DNA of 11,930 nucleotides, from assembly GCA_947440895.1 (NCBI GenBank), contig CANETO010000026.1, positions 1 through 11,930 of the forward strand, read 5' to 3'. Made by a program: the position numbers and the translations under genes. Shown here one piece after another: positions 1-5,881 of the stretch (the first letter of the stretch is position 1; the number at the start of each line of letters is the position of its first letter). Under the pieces are notes generated by a model. That model was not told where the DNA came from. It did no database searches and saw only the letters and a program-made list of their open reading frames with translations. The stretch comes from Planctomycetaceae bacterium (GTDB taxonomy: Bacteria; Planctomycetota; Planctomycetia; Pirellulales; UBA1268).

Positions 1-11
1 CAACAAGTGCG

Positions 12-857
12 ATGTCAGTCGCTGACGTAAGCCGTGTGTCGATCGTCATCCCGTGCTATGAGATGCATGGCAAGGGGGCGGAATATCTGCAATGCGCCCT
101 GCACTCCATTTTCCTGCAGACGTGGAAGCACGTCGAAGTGGTCGTCGCTGACAATGCCCAGGATGGGTCGATCACTGAGGTGGTCGATCGGTGGCGACAT
201 CTCCTGCCAATCGTGCACATCAGGCCCGGCACGCGTCGGTCGACAGACACCCTCAACGCCGGCATTCGAGCGGCTACCGGCGACGTGGTCCGCATCCTCT
301 TTCAGGACGACCTGTTGTTCGGGCCGAACAGCCTCGGGCAGATGATACAGGAGTTTCATCGAGGCGCGCGGTGGTGTGTGGGACGACACATGCACCTGAT
401 CGACGGGAGGCTTGTGCAACCACTCACGCCTTTCGCCAGCACGGCGATGGCCTACGGGGTCAATACGATTGGGCCGCCCAGCGTATTGAGTTTCGTGAAT
501 ACACCACCGCTTGTGTTCAATGAAGACCTCGTCTGGCTGATGGACTGTGAGTATTACCTGCGGCTCCTAGAGCGATACGGCCCGCCGGCGTGCATTCCGC
601 ACTTCAACACCATCATCCGGATCGGGGATCATCAGTTGACAAACCATATTCCCGATCAGGTGAGATCCCGCGAGGCGGACATCGTGCTGGACTCGCATCC
701 TGAGTATCGCCGCTTTCGTGGCATGCGAACGGCCTGGGCACGAGGCAGGCGGGCGTTGTACCGCGTGCGCGCAAGCCTGCTATTTAGCGACACTTCGGCG
801 GGGGCTCGGGTGGGGACTGCGTTTGTGACTGCCTGCACCGGGCAGCTACCACGCTAA
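12..857 (+). CDS. Family 2 glycosyltransferase (GT-A fold)
   Basis: The 281-residue protein probably transfers a nucleotide-activated sugar to a growing surface glycan at the cytoplasmic membrane face. Visible GT-A features are the N-terminal strand VSIVIPCYE (residues 9-17), the nucleotide-contacting DNAQDGS (47-53), a DxD-like metal site FQDD (97-100) at the end of a strand, and LMDCEYYLRLL (176-186), which sits where family 2 enzymes carry their ED-type catalytic acid. No membrane segment or signal peptide is apparent. The first possible ATG lies only 11 bases into the window and the frame is open to the left edge, so a slightly earlier start cannot be excluded, although the family strand begins properly at residue 9. 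It converges on the fucosyltransferase at 907-1761 across 49 bp that hold a perfect hairpin. Donor and acceptor sugars cannot be read from the sequence. Confidence 0.85.
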   Translation: MSVADVSRVSIVIPCYEMHGKGAEYLQCALHSIFLQTWKHVEVVVADNAQDGSITEVVDRWRHLLPIVHIRPGTRRSTDTLNAGIRAATGDVVRILFQDDLLFGPNSLGQMIQEFHRGARWCVGRHMHLIDGRLVQPLTPFASTAMAYGVNTIGPPSVLSFVNTPPLVFNEDLVWLMDCEYYLRLLERYGPPACIPHFNTIIRIGDHQLTNHIPDQVRSREADIVLDSHPEYRRFRGMRTAWARGRRALYRVRASLLFSDTSAGARVGTAFVTACTGQLPR

Positions 858-871
858 GTGCATCCGACCGA

Positions 872-900
872 GTGGAAAAAGGTCGTGGAGCTTTTTCCAC
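872..900. terminator. Perfect 10-bp hairpin between convergent genes
   Basis: GTGGAAAAAG (872-881) pairs perfectly with CTTTTTCCAC (891-900) around a 9-nt loop. A shorter alternative, CGTGGA (884-889) with TCCACG (896-901), overlaps it. It lies in the 49-bp gap between the stop codons of two convergent genes, so a bidirectional terminator is the natural reading. The U-tract is inside the stem instead of after it, which is not the classic intrinsic form. Confidence 0.55.
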
Positions 901-906
901 GGACAG

Positions 907-1761
907 CTAGATTCGATGCCACGAGGGTGGCACGAGATCGGCGGCATTCATGGAGGGATCGGCAAACCACTGCCGTGGCGCGTACACAATGCCGCCACGA
1001 TCGGACGCCAGCCAGGCCGCCCACCAGCTCAACGTGCTGTTGGCAATGACGAAATGGCGGCAGCCGGCCATCAGTCGCATTTCCTCGGGAACGCTGTCGG
1101 CGGCGTGGTGCTCGACGTGGGTGGTTGGCACCTCGAATGCGAGGTGCTGTTTTACCCAGGGCATGTCGTCGGAAAACACAAAGAGTTCCGGGGATTGCAG
1201 CTGGGCAGCCAGTTGCTCGACGGCACGACGGTAGTAGTCTTCGGAACAGAAGCCATGGAACTTCCGGACGACAGGATTCGAAACATAATCCCCCCGCCTC
1301 ACATGCAGGCAGATGGAGTCGCCGCGTTCCATCCTGGCGAGCAACTGCCGGTCACGTTCTGTCGGAGGAGCTTTCACCGCGAATTCCCGGCGGATCGTCG
1401 GCGCGACATCCTCGAAATAGCGGTACGACTGCCAATAGCCATCAAGGCAACGGCCATCTGGAAGTTCGAGAATCGACGGATCAAACATGAAGGCACGTTC
1501 CCGTACGAGACGCGGAACGATTCCCAGCGGATGGGTGATCGGTATCAGCACTCGCGGACCCCGCCAACGGACCATCTCCCAGGCGGTTGCAACACCGGCG
1601 TCGATGCTCAGCCGATCCAGGGCAAAGGACCGCAGGCGGTGGGTCCTGTAGAAACTCAGGTCGAGCTTGAGCGGCACTCCCAACTTCAAGGACAGTCGAC
1701 GAGCAGTCGCATACTGGAAGAGTTGATTCCCAAAGCCGTGTTTAAGCTGAACAATGATCAC
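907..1761 (-). CDS. GT11-family (alpha-1,2-type) fucosyltransferase
   Basis: A 284-residue glycosyltransferase of family 11, which usually moves L-fucose from GDP-fucose to a galactose-type acceptor in O-antigens or glycans. The N-terminal signature is IIVQLKHGFGNQLFQYA (residues 2-18). The GDP-fucose motif HVRRGDY is at 153-159, followed by FVFSDDMPWV (194-203) and the C-terminal NSTLSWWAAWL (241-251). Length is typical of the family. I chose the GTG at 1761 because the family protein normally begins directly with the II(V)xLxGGxGNQ strand. The ATG at 1809 would add 16 unrelated residues (MLGFRPTRSLYASEPS), and a TTGACA/TATGCT promoter candidate overlaps it. The frame stays open back to 2610, but that stretch lies antisense to the next gene and is not coding. 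The gene is on the opposite strand to its glycan neighbours, so it is transcribed alone. Acceptor and exact linkage are not shown. Confidence 0.9.
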   Translation of the reverse strand: MIIVQLKHGFGNQLFQYATARRLSLKLGVPLKLDLSFYRTHRLRSFALDRLSIDAGVATAWEMVRWRGPRVLIPITHPLGIVPRLVRERAFMFDPSILELPDGRCLDGYWQSYRYFEDVAPTIRREFAVKAPPTERDRQLLARMERGDSICLHVRRGDYVSNPVVRKFHGFCSEDYYRRAVEQLAAQLQSPELFVFSDDMPWVKQHLAFEVPTTHVEHHAADSVPEEMRLMAGCRHFVIANSTLSWWAAWLASDRGGIVYAPRQWFADPSMNAADLVPPSWHRI

Positions 1762-1804
1762 ACTGGGCTCGCTGGCGTACAGGCTTCTCGTTGGGCGAAA
1801 GCCG

Positions 1805-1835
1805 AGCATACAAGCCACACACGATAGCCTGTCAA
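1805..1835 (-). promoter_or_regulatory. Candidate sigma70-type promoter for the GT11 gene
   Basis: On the minus strand a perfect TTGACA (1835 to 1830) is followed after 19 bases by TATGCT (1810 to 1805). Transcription would start near 1798, giving a leader of about 37 nt to the GTG at 1761 and excluding the ATG at 1809, which is embedded in the -10 element. The long spacer and 4/6 match of the -10 make this tentative. Confidence 0.35.
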
Positions 1836-1854
1836 ACGGACTGCCTGGGCCTGT

Positions 1855-1883
1855 TTGTGGAAAGCCGTACTCAATCCTATTCT
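1855..1883 (+). promoter_or_regulatory. Weak candidate promoter for the gene at 1936
   Basis: TTGTGG (1855-1860), a 17-nt spacer and TATTCT (1878-1883) give a poor but correctly spaced sigma70-like pair. It would start transcription near 1890, about 46 nt before the ATG at 1936. Its presence argues against the TTG at 1855 being the translation start. Together with the minus-strand candidate it would make 1798-1890 a divergent promoter region. Confidence 0.25.
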
Positions 1884-1935
1884 TACCAACGCGGATACAA
1901 CTCATCGTATTCTGGGCAAATCGGCCGTGATCGAT

Positions 1936-2892
1936 ATGGTGACTACGCACGCATCGACGCCCTCGGATGACCTTCGTCTTGGTCACCAGGGGTCCTACAA
2001 CCTTCGTGACGGTACCCTGTTCTGCAGCTTCCAGTCCGGGTTCTTTTCCACCTGCAGCGTCACGCTGTGGCACATTGCCGAGGTGTTGAAAAGGACGGGG
2101 GAGATGCCCGAGCGGATTGATTTCTCGCGAGCGTTCAGGTGGTTTCGCAACACCGAACAGACTTCTGAAGCATCCGACATGTATCCGTTGTTCTTCAGCC
2201 CTGGGGCGATCGACGCCACCAGAGGGCTGACGTGGCTGCCAAGGGTGAGGTATCACGGCATCTATTGCTGGATCGATTACCGACGTTTCAACCCGGTCAT
2301 GCAACGCTATTTCCAGCCGTCGGAGAAGGCTCGGGCGTTTCAGTCGAAGTGGATCGCACGCTACGACATCGATCCCACCAGAACGATCGCGGTGGTCTAC
2401 CGCGGCACCGACAAGAGCACCGAACTCGCCCTGGCAAGTCCGCGGGCCTACGTCGATCAGGCGAGGAAGATTCTGGAACGGCACCCTGACTTCCGCATCC
2501 TGATCCAGACCGATGAACTGGCGGTGCGAGATCTGTTTATCGAAGAATTCGGCCCCAGATGCTTTTTCATCGAGGACATGCCGGTGAGCCGTCATGGAAT
2601 CGTTGTTCACGAGCTGGACGATGCCTCACTGCAACGGGACCGTGGTGAGTTCGGTGTTATGCTGGTAGCCGTAACCGAACTGCTTTCCCGGGCGGCCTTC
2701 GTCGTGAATCACACTGGCAATCTGGCGCTCTGGATCTGCCTGTGGCGAGGCCATTCCAGGGGTGTTGTTCAATTCGACAGCACCGGCGGGCTGGTCGATT
2801 TCGGAAGCGTTGGTTTCTACCTCGGCCAGGGCCGTCATCTGGCCGAGCGTGCATGGCGGCGGCTTGTGCCTCAACGGGCAAGCCAGCCATAG
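1936..2892 (+). CDS. Fucosyltransferase-superfamily-like protein (NodZ/POFUT-type fold)
   Basis: A 318-residue protein that I do not recognise as a named family. IAVVYRGTDK (residues 151-160) resembles the HxRRTDK-type GDP-fucose-binding motif of the NodZ/FUT8/O-fucosyltransferase superfamily. It is followed by a helix and a second Rossmann-like strand, FRILIQTDE (186-194), then a C-terminal AFVVNHTGNLALWICLW (254-270), in the position where these GT-B enzymes have a conserved Asn/Ser segment closing the nucleotide pocket. The usual first residue His of HxRR is Tyr here. No signal peptide or membrane helix is apparent. The start is the ATG at 1936; a TTG at 1855 and a GTG at 1927 are in frame but nothing supports them. 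It ends 11 bp before the next glycosyltransferase start, so the two probably form an operon. The likely role is transfer of a deoxy-sugar to the same surface glycan. That is inference from one motif and the context. Confidence 0.7.
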   Translation: MVTTHASTPSDDLRLGHQGSYNLRDGTLFCSFQSGFFSTCSVTLWHIAEVLKRTGEMPERIDFSRAFRWFRNTEQTSEASDMYPLFFSPGAIDATRGLTWLPRVRYHGIYCWIDYRRFNPVMQRYFQPSEKARAFQSKWIARYDIDPTRTIAVVYRGTDKSTELALASPRAYVDQARKILERHPDFRILIQTDELAVRDLFIEEFGPRCFFIEDMPVSRHGIVVHELDDASLQRDRGEFGVMLVAVTELLSRAAFVVNHTGNLALWICLWRGHSRGVVQFDSTGGLVDFGSVGFYLGQGRHLAERAWRRLVPQRASQP

Positions 2893-2903
2893 GTGTGTCA
2901 TCG

Positions 2904-3863
2904 ATGTGCCAGAGCGAAGAATCACCAGTGACCCACGCACCAAGCATGAAGGGCGTCACTTTCAGCGTGATCGTGATGACGTTCAACCGTCCTGGACCGT
3001 TGCGGCGCTGCCTTGAATCGCTGTCCTCGCAGTCGCTGCCGTCGGAGCAGTTCGAGGTCGTGCTGGTGGACGCATCCGACGTTCCTGTGGTCGATGTCGT
3101 GGCGGAGTTTTCCGGTCGGCTGCGACTTGTGCATCTGCCCGGCCCGAATCTTGGCGTCGCGGGGAATCGGAACCGTGGCGCTGATGCGGCTTCTGCCGGG
3201 TTGCTCGCATTTCTTGATGATGACTGCGTGGCGCATGCGACCTGGCTGGAACGGCTTTCCAGAGCCTGTCGCGAAAACCCTGGTGCTCTGATTGGGGGCG
3301 GGGTGGAGAACCCGCACGCCGAGAACGCCTACGCTGCCGCCGGCCAGGTGATCACTGCCGCGGTGGATTCGTTCTTCAACCCGGCTGGTCAGGAACCACG
3401 TTTTTTTCCGGGCTTAAACTTTGCGGTGGAGCGGGACGCCTACCTCGCCATCGGCGGGTGCGACGCCGGCTTTGGGAGGTTGGCGGCCGAGGACCGCGAT
3501 TTCATCGATCGCTGGCGGACGTCGGGCCGGAGGCTGGCAGCGTGCCCAGAGGCTATCGTCCGCCACGAGCACCGCAGCAGCCTGAGGGGATTTCTCAAGC
3601 AGTATTTCAATTACGGCCGTGGCGCCTGGCGGTATCACCGGTTGCGTGCACGGCGCGGAAGTGGAGTCATGTCGGAAGACACCAAGCTTCACCTGCAACT
3701 GCGTCACCATGTACAGACGCACCTGCAGCCACTCCCGCTGTGGATGCAGATGAAAGTCATCCTGCTGCTGTGCGCGTGGCAGCTGGCCAATGCGGCCGGC
3801 TTCTGCTGGCAGGCGGTCACTGAGCCCCGTGGGAGACGCGCCGACCGCGTTATTCGCCCGTAA
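2904..3863 (+). CDS. Family 2 glycosyltransferase
   Basis: A 319-residue GT-A glycosyltransferase. FSVIVMTFNRPGPLRRCLES (residues 20-39) is the donor-binding N-terminus. VVLVDASD (52-59) and GVAGNRNRGA (84-93) follow, then the metal-binding FLDDDC (103-108) and the catalytic-base region LAAEDRDF (193-200). A C-terminal segment HEHRSSLRGFLKQYFNYGRG (221-240), common in rhamnosyl- and galactosyl-type family 2 enzymes, probably contacts acceptor or membrane. The last third has a hydrophobic stretch (MKVILLLCAWQLANAAGF, 283-300) that may be a membrane anchor. I chose the ATG at 2904 because AGGTG (2891-2895) sits 8 nt upstream, overlapping the previous stop. The ATG at 2946 is an alternative that loses 14 poorly structured residues. 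The frame is open further upstream, but that overlaps the preceding gene. Cotranscription with the gene at 1936 is likely. Sugar specificity is unknown. Confidence 0.87.
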   Translation: MCQSEESPVTHAPSMKGVTFSVIVMTFNRPGPLRRCLESLSSQSLPSEQFEVVLVDASDVPVVDVVAEFSGRLRLVHLPGPNLGVAGNRNRGADAASAGLLAFLDDDCVAHATWLERLSRACRENPGALIGGGVENPHAENAYAAAGQVITAAVDSFFNPAGQEPRFFPGLNFAVERDAYLAIGGCDAGFGRLAAEDRDFIDRWRTSGRRLAACPEAIVRHEHRSSLRGFLKQYFNYGRGAWRYHRLRARRGSGVMSEDTKLHLQLRHHVQTHLQPLPLWMQMKVILLLCAWQLANAAGFCWQAVTEPRGRRADRVIRP

Positions 3864-3914
3864 GGAATCGGTTGCCAGCACTCATGTTTTCCAGCCAAGC
3901 TCAAGAGAATCCCG

Positions 3915-4112
3915 ATGGATGATCGCCCGACATTGACGGACCTTGCCATCCGGCATCAGACAGACAAGTGGGGAAGCCATTACTACACTCCCCATTACGA
4001 GCATCATTTCAAGCATCTGCGAGACGAACCGAAGCCCAGCGCAGCACGTGCGTCCCCCCGTGGCGGCAAGTTTTCAACTTGTCCGAGAGTTGACGCAGTT
4101 GCTGCGTGCTGA
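3915..4112 (+). pseudogene. N-terminal fragment of a sugar O-methyltransferase (MycE/TylE-like)
   Basis: The first ~40 codons read LTDLAIRHQTDKWG and then HYYTPHYEHHFKHLRDEP. This is the recognisable N-terminus of class I SAM-dependent methyltransferases related to mycinamicin/demethylmacrocin O-methyltransferases, which methylate sugar hydroxyls. In the family this leads at once into the SAM-binding LLEIGVGG motif. Here homology stops near 4033 and the frame runs into the inverted-repeat block, where it reads SPRGGKFST and ends at 4112. None of the SAM-binding or catalytic region is found downstream in any frame before trxB. The gene follows the second glycosyltransferase by 51 bp and once probably completed the glycan operon by O-methylating a sugar. 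I call it a broken gene with no expected activity. A short functional protein is possible but unlikely. Confidence 0.7.
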
Positions 4113-4126
4113 ATCCAGCCCGCCGG
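4041..4126 (+). repeat. Left arm of long inverted repeat
   Basis: This 86-bp stretch matches the reverse complement of 4555-4640 at about 75 of 87 aligned columns with two single-base gaps. It includes a 26-bp perfect core at 4055-4080 (reverse complement at 4600-4625). The core contains AAGTT-TTC-AACTT, itself a hairpin with a 3-nt loop. Weaker similarity continues inward to GTGAGTC at 4192-4198. It begins where the methyltransferase homology ends. Confidence 0.9.
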
Positions 4127-4297
4127 CTGCGGCATGCTCGTCGCCGGCGGATTCTGCTACGGGAGGCTCTTGGACGAATCGTGGATCGCTCGTGAGTCGC
4201 AGAATTCACCGGCTCCTGCGCGTGCCTCCGACCGGCTCCTCAGCATCTGGAGTGGCTGCGTGCTGAACAGACAGCCGCTTTCTGCGCAGCGTCGACC

Positions 4298-4316
4298 CCC
4301 GGACACCGAAGTGAGC
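4298..4316 (+). repeat. 19-bp direct repeat, copy 1
   Basis: CCCGGACACCGAAGTGAGC occurs here and again at 4447-4465, perfectly identical and 149 bp apart. The two copies bracket the three-hairpin cluster. Confidence 0.9.
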
Positions 4317-4343
4317 TGTCTTCACGAAAAACACGACATCGTG
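4316..4343 (+). repeat. Inverted copy of the trxB stop-codon flank
   Basis: These 28 bp match the reverse complement of 4653-4680 at 26 positions. They share the string CTTCACGAAAAACACGAC, which in the other copy runs from just after the trxB stop codon outward. Read on the minus strand, the stem CGACA/TGTCG is followed by a T-run, so this copy also looks terminator-like. Confidence 0.8.
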
Positions 4344-4351
4344 TCGCCAAC

Positions 4352-4426
4352 GCCAGGCGGAGCCTGGCCTCAACGAGTTCTATGCAAACGCAGTTTGCCG
4401 GTGCTGCGCATGGCATCCTGCCATGC
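4352..4426. repeat. Cluster of three perfect hairpins with 3-nt loops
   Basis: Three back-to-back palindromes are present: GCCAGGC-GGA-GCCTGGC (4352-4368), GCAAAC-GCA-GTTTGC (4384-4398) and GCATGGCA-TCC-TGCCATGC (4408-4426). All stems are perfect, all loops are exactly three bases, and the gaps are 15 and 9 bp. This is the geometry of REP-type palindromic units or of structured RNA. None is followed by a T-run. Confidence 0.85.
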
Positions 4427-4446
4427 TGATTGACGAGGGCGGGCTT

Positions 4447-4465
4447 CCCGGACACCGAAGTGAGC
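4447..4465 (+). repeat. 19-bp direct repeat, copy 2
   Basis: This is identical to 4298-4316. It lies just inside the weakly similar inner extension of the right inverted arm. Confidence 0.9.
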
Positions 4466-4554
4466 ATTAGGGCGCCTCGGCGGAGAAGACTCACAATTGT
4501 CCCCGACGTATTCGCCGAGCCGCCCCGCGAACGGAGCGTGTTCGGGGAGTCCGC

Positions 4555-4640
4555 CCGGCGGGCTGGTTTCAGCACGTGGCAGCAGCGTCAACTCCCGGTA
4601 AGTTGAAAACTTGCCGCCACGGGGGCGGCACACGTCGTGC
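4555..4640 (-). repeat. Right arm of long inverted repeat
   Basis: The reverse complement of this stretch aligns with 4041-4126 (see left arm). It contains GCCGCC/GGCGGC (4613-4618 with 4624-4629), which on the minus strand is followed by AAGTTTT. That hairpin could serve as a weak terminator for trxB transcription leaving the gene at 4677. Confidence 0.9.
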
Positions 4641-4669
4641 CGAACAGGATTGCACGACGTCGTGTTTTT
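4628..4669 (+). terminator. Strong intrinsic terminator at the end of the repeat block
   Basis: ACGTCGTGC (4632-4640) pairs with GCACGACGT (4652-4660) around an 11-nt loop. After a single bulged C the stem continues with CAC (4629-4631) against GTG (4662-4664), and TTTTT (4665-4669) follows directly. It faces transcription arriving from the glycan operon and stops it 8 bp before the convergent trxB stop codon. Confidence 0.75.
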
Positions 4670-4676
4670 CGTGAAG

Positions 4677-5753
4677 TCAGTGAACGCCCTGGCCTGCAAG
4701 CCAGCGTTCGGCGTCGAGGGCCGCCATGCAGCCGGTGCCGGCGGCCGAGATCGCCTGCCTGTAGTAGTCGTCGGCCACGTCGCCCGCCGCGAAAACTCCC
4801 TCCACGCTCGAATCCGTGCGGAAGTGCTTCGTCCAGACGAGGTATTTCTTCGGATTGAGTTCCAGCTGGCCGTCGAGGAACGCCGTGTTGGGCGTGTGGC
4901 CGATCGCCAGAAAAACACCCGTCGCCTCGAGCGTCGTCTCCTTGCCGGCGTCGACCGTGCTCACCAGCCGCACGCCAGTCACGCCCTTGGCGTCGTCGCC
5001 GAGCACCTCGGCGAGCCCGGTGTTGAAGTGGATCTTGATCTTCGGGTCGTCGTGGGCCCGCTGCGCCATGATCTTCGAGGCACGGAGCTGGTCGCGGCGA
5101 TGCACGAGATGCACCGTGCTGGCAAACTTCGTGAGGTAGGTCGCCTCCTCCACAGCCGAGTCGCCGCCGCCCACCACCACGATCGGCTTATTGCGAAAGC
5201 GGGGCAGCGCCCCGTCGCAGACGGCACAGGCACTGACGCCCCGGTTCTTGAACTTCTCCTCGCTCGGCAGGCCGAGCCAGTTGGCACTGGCGCCCGTGGC
5301 CACGATCACGCACTGCGCTTCCACCACGCCGCCTTCGGAGGGATAGAGCTTGAAGGGGCGAGAGGAAAAGTCGACTTTGAGGATGTCGTCGGTGACGATC
5401 CGGGTGCCCATGTTGACCGCCTGCTGCCGCATCAGTTCCATCAGTTCCGGGCCGGTCACGCCCTCGCCGGCGTGGGGCGCCATCATCTGTCGCCGCTCGG
5501 ACGGCAGGGCGGAGTCGAGGAAGGCGCCGAGGTTGCCGTGCGGGAAGCCGGCGTAGTTTTCGACTTCGCTCGTGAGAGCGAGCTGGCCGAGCGGGAGCGT
5601 GCCCGACATCCGGTTCTTCTCGGTGATCGCGCCCTCGAAGACCAGCGGCTTGAGCTGGGCCCGGGCGGCGTAGGTGGCGGCCGACCAGCCGGCCGGTCCG
5701 CTGCCGATAATGACGAGTGTTTCCCGGATCGTGTTGCCTGTGGTGGTGGCCAT
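4677..5753 (-). CDS. trxB: Thioredoxin-disulfide reductase
   Basis: A 358-residue cytoplasmic FAD/NADPH flavoenzyme that reduces thioredoxin. The FAD site GSGPAG is at residues 17-22, the redox-active CAVC at 176-179, and the NADPH site GGGDSA at 195-200 with HRRDQLRASK (218-227) contacting the 2'-phosphate. The second FAD motif GVFAAGDV (319-326) and the C-terminal AISAAGTGCMAALDAERWL (334-352) complete the family. At 358 residues it is longer than the usual ~310-320. The extra length is mainly in two places compared with E. coli TrxB: around 41-54 and a ~25-residue loop at 70-98 (GFPHGNLGAFLDSALPSERR). A good Shine-Dalgarno GGGAG (5764-5760) lies 6 nt before the ATG, unusual for this window. 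It is divergent from the CstA gene and convergent with the repeat block. No thioredoxin gene is adjacent. Confidence 0.96.
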   Translation of the reverse strand: MATTTGNTIRETLVIIGSGPAGWSAATYAARAQLKPLVFEGAITEKNRMSGTLPLGQLALTSEVENYAGFPHGNLGAFLDSALPSERRQMMAPHAGEGVTGPELMELMRQQAVNMGTRIVTDDILKVDFSSRPFKLYPSEGGVVEAQCVIVATGASANWLGLPSEEKFKNRGVSACAVCDGALPRFRNKPIVVVGGGDSAVEEATYLTKFASTVHLVHRRDQLRASKIMAQRAHDDPKIKIHFNTGLAEVLGDDAKGVTGVRLVSTVDAGKETTLEATGVFLAIGHTPNTAFLDGQLELNPKKYLVWTKHFRTDSSVEGVFAAGDVADDYYRQAISAAGTGCMAALDAERWLAGQGVH

Positions 5754-5789
5754 GCATCGCTCCCGCGTGAGTCGGACAAAAGCTCTCTG

Positions 5790-5857
5790 CTTGCCCCAAT
5801 GTGGTGGCTGCCACCTTTTTTGGGCAAGATGAATGCCTAGAACGGCTGGATCTTGCC
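5790..5857 (+). promoter_or_regulatory. Structured leader with competing stem-loops between trxB and the CstA gene
   Basis: GGTGG-CTG-CCACC (5803-5815) is followed by six Ts (5816-5821), an intrinsic-terminator form pointing into the CstA gene 61 bp before its start. The next bases GGGCAAG (5822-5828) can pair with CTTGCCC upstream (5790-5796), enclosing the terminator. Alternatively GGCAAGAT (5823-5830) can pair with ATCTTGCC downstream (5850-5857). The two long pairings exclude each other. This looks like attenuation control of the transporter gene, but transcription start and ligand are unknown. On the other strand the region is the trxB leader or promoter. Confidence 0.45.
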
Positions 5858-5881
5858 ATCTTCGCCAGAAATGGGGTCGTC

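Larger units (their letters stand above)
4113..4640. mobile_element. Gene-free repeat block, possible MITE-like or nested non-autonomous element
   Basis: No credible gene lies between the broken methyltransferase and trxB. The stretch holds the inner part of the left arm, a smaller inverted repeat (4143-4157 with 4199-4213, 13 of 15), and short direct repeats (ACCGGCTCCT at 4208 and 4231; GCTGCGTGCTGAA at 4101 and 4255). It also holds a 19-bp direct repeat, three hairpins and the right arm. With both arms the unit would span 4041-4640, about 600 bp. No transposase and no convincing target-site duplication were seen, so 'mobile' is inference from the terminal inversion and the gene interruption. 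A degenerate dispersed genomic repeat is the alternative. Confidence 0.45.

Noticed and set aside
916..1827. 303-codon open frame on the plus strand opposite the GT11 gene
   Set aside because: The minus strand carries clear GT11 motifs. The plus-strand text has no recognisable domain.
1855..1935. TTG start adding 27 residues to the fucosyltransferase-like protein
   Set aside because: No ribosome binding site supports it, and the TTG coincides with a plausible -35 element. The ATG at 1936 is preferred.
1810..2610. Upstream extension of the GT11 frame (about 270 codons)
   Set aside because: It lies antisense to the gene at 1936-2892, has no recognisable domain, and the GT11 family starts at its first strand near 1761.
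4298..4465. CRISPR-like array
   Set aside because: There are only two copies of the 19-mer, 149 bp apart, with palindromic structure in the spacer and no cas genes.
4025..4646. CGAAC at 4025-4029 and 4641-4645 as a target-site duplication
   Set aside because: The left copy is not adjacent to the inverted arm (11 bp away), and a 5-mer match is expected by chance.
4611..5840. 409-codon open frame on the plus strand opposite trxB
   Set aside because: It is a shadow of trxB with Arg/His-rich text and no domain. It also runs through the repeat arm and the CstA leader.
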